From Desulfovibrionaceae bacterium (GTDB taxonomy: Bacteria; Desulfobacterota; Desulfovibrionia; Desulfovibrionales; Desulfovibrionaceae): a DNA stretch of 64,000 nt. Below, piece by piece: positions 63,699 to 64,000 of the stretch. The stretch spans positions 41,748 through 105,747 of the forward strand of contig JAQXLA010000002.1 of assembly GCA_029011315.1 (NCBI GenBank), given 5' to 3'. Positions within the stretch are counted from its first letter, which is position 1; each line of letters begins with the position of its first letter. The notes under the pieces were generated by a model. It was not told the origin of the DNA, searched no databases, and worked only from the letters and a program-made list of their open reading frames with translations. The translations under genes and the position numbers were made by a program.

Positions 63699-64000
63699 AT
63701 GGAAATGGAGTATGAAAATCCGATGATGCCGGCAAATATCCGTGTTATTGGAGTTGGCGGCGGCGGCAGCAATGCCGTGCAGAACATGATAGAATCCGGT
63801 TTGGACGGAGTTTCCTTTATTTGCGCCAATACGGATATTCAGGCTCTGATGCGCTCTAAAGCCGATACAAAGATTCAGCTCGGTGAAAAAAGAACCCGTG
63901 GCCTTGGTGCCGGAGCGAATCCGGAAGTCGGCCGTGATGCTGCCCAGGAAAGCATTTCCAAAATTGAGGAAGTCATCAAGGGCGCAGATATGGTTTTTGT
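63699..64000 (+). CDS. ftsZ: Cell division GTPase FtsZ (5' part only)
   Basis: The ATG at 63699 follows GGGAGGA by seven bases. The first 100 residues carry [29 protein letters not shown] and [17 protein letters not shown], the nucleotide-binding face of FtsZ. FtsZ polymerises into the Z ring and recruits FtsA and the rest of the divisome encoded upstream. The gene runs off the right edge, and the ORF track does not list it. Confidence 0.96.
   Translation, partial: MEMEYENPMMPANIRVIGVGGGGSNAVQNMIESGLDGVSFICANTDIQALMRSKADTKIQLGEKRTRGLGAGANPEVGRDAAQESISKIEEVIKGADMVF

Overview
The window looks like a chromosome segment of a Desulfovibrionaceae-type bacterium (Bilophila/Mailhella/Desulfovibrio-like). 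I infer this from the gene content: a prolyl-tRNA synthetase/XseA pair, a DksA/NFACT pair, type III glutamine synthetase, a UbiE-type methyltransferase, GlcD/GlcF-type oxidase subunits, an FtsI with a PASTA domain, and a long division and cell wall cluster without mraZ at its head. No rRNA or tRNA gene is visible, so the assignment is inference. Everything here comes from reading the sequence; no database search was run.

Layout. 1-7.95 kb (minus strand): xseA (partial), proS, a glycosyltransferase overlapping metG, a PSP1/RicT-like gene, an NFACT gene and a dksA-like gene. 8.2-10.4 kb (plus): type III glutamine synthetase. 10.4-13.5 kb (minus): RNA methyltransferase, DsbD-like reductase and a small exported protein, joined by one-base stop/start overlaps. 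13.7-14.6 kb (plus): a 54-residue MucR-like mini-protein coupled to a UbiE/MenG methyltransferase. 14.7-15.9 kb (minus): an aminotransferase. 16.2-21.4 kb (plus): a carbon cluster with a CitE-like lyase, malic enzyme, and GlcD and GlcF oxidase subunits, the first and last two with strongly biased codons. Together they could turn glycolate or lactate into pyruvate.

21.6-43.8 kb holds a roughly 22 kb, GC-rich podovirus module resembling the virion genes of Bordetella phage BPP-1. It has a GNAT protein, portal, Bbp19-like protein, large terminase, scaffold, capsid, Bbp16-like cement, tail, lysozyme, holin and very large ejection proteins (one of 2000 residues with an HEIGH zinc-protease motif). 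No integrase, phage repressor of a usual type or replication gene is seen. The tail adaptor gene is fused by a deletion to the back half of an SGNH hydrolase. One RepL-like winged-helix gene on the other strand, with its own terminators and repeat-rich upstream DNA, interrupts the late operon. The module is bounded by imperfect ~62 bp direct repeats that can fold into hairpins, share a 29 bp identical core and are associated with 16 bp GTTCG-N5-TCGAAC palindromes. This is the part of the window most likely to be undescribed: a defective prophage, a gene-transfer-agent-like element, or a module mobilised by factors encoded elsewhere.

43.8-48 kb (minus): an AT-rich polysaccharide flippase gene, an M18 aminopeptidase and folC. 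48.2-64 kb (plus): the dcw cluster in the order rsmH, ftsL, ftsI, murE, murF, mraY, murD, ftsW, murG, murC, murB, ftsQ, ftsA, ftsZ (partial). It makes UDP-MurNAc-pentapeptide and lipid II and builds the divisome, with most genes overlapping or spaced by a few bases.
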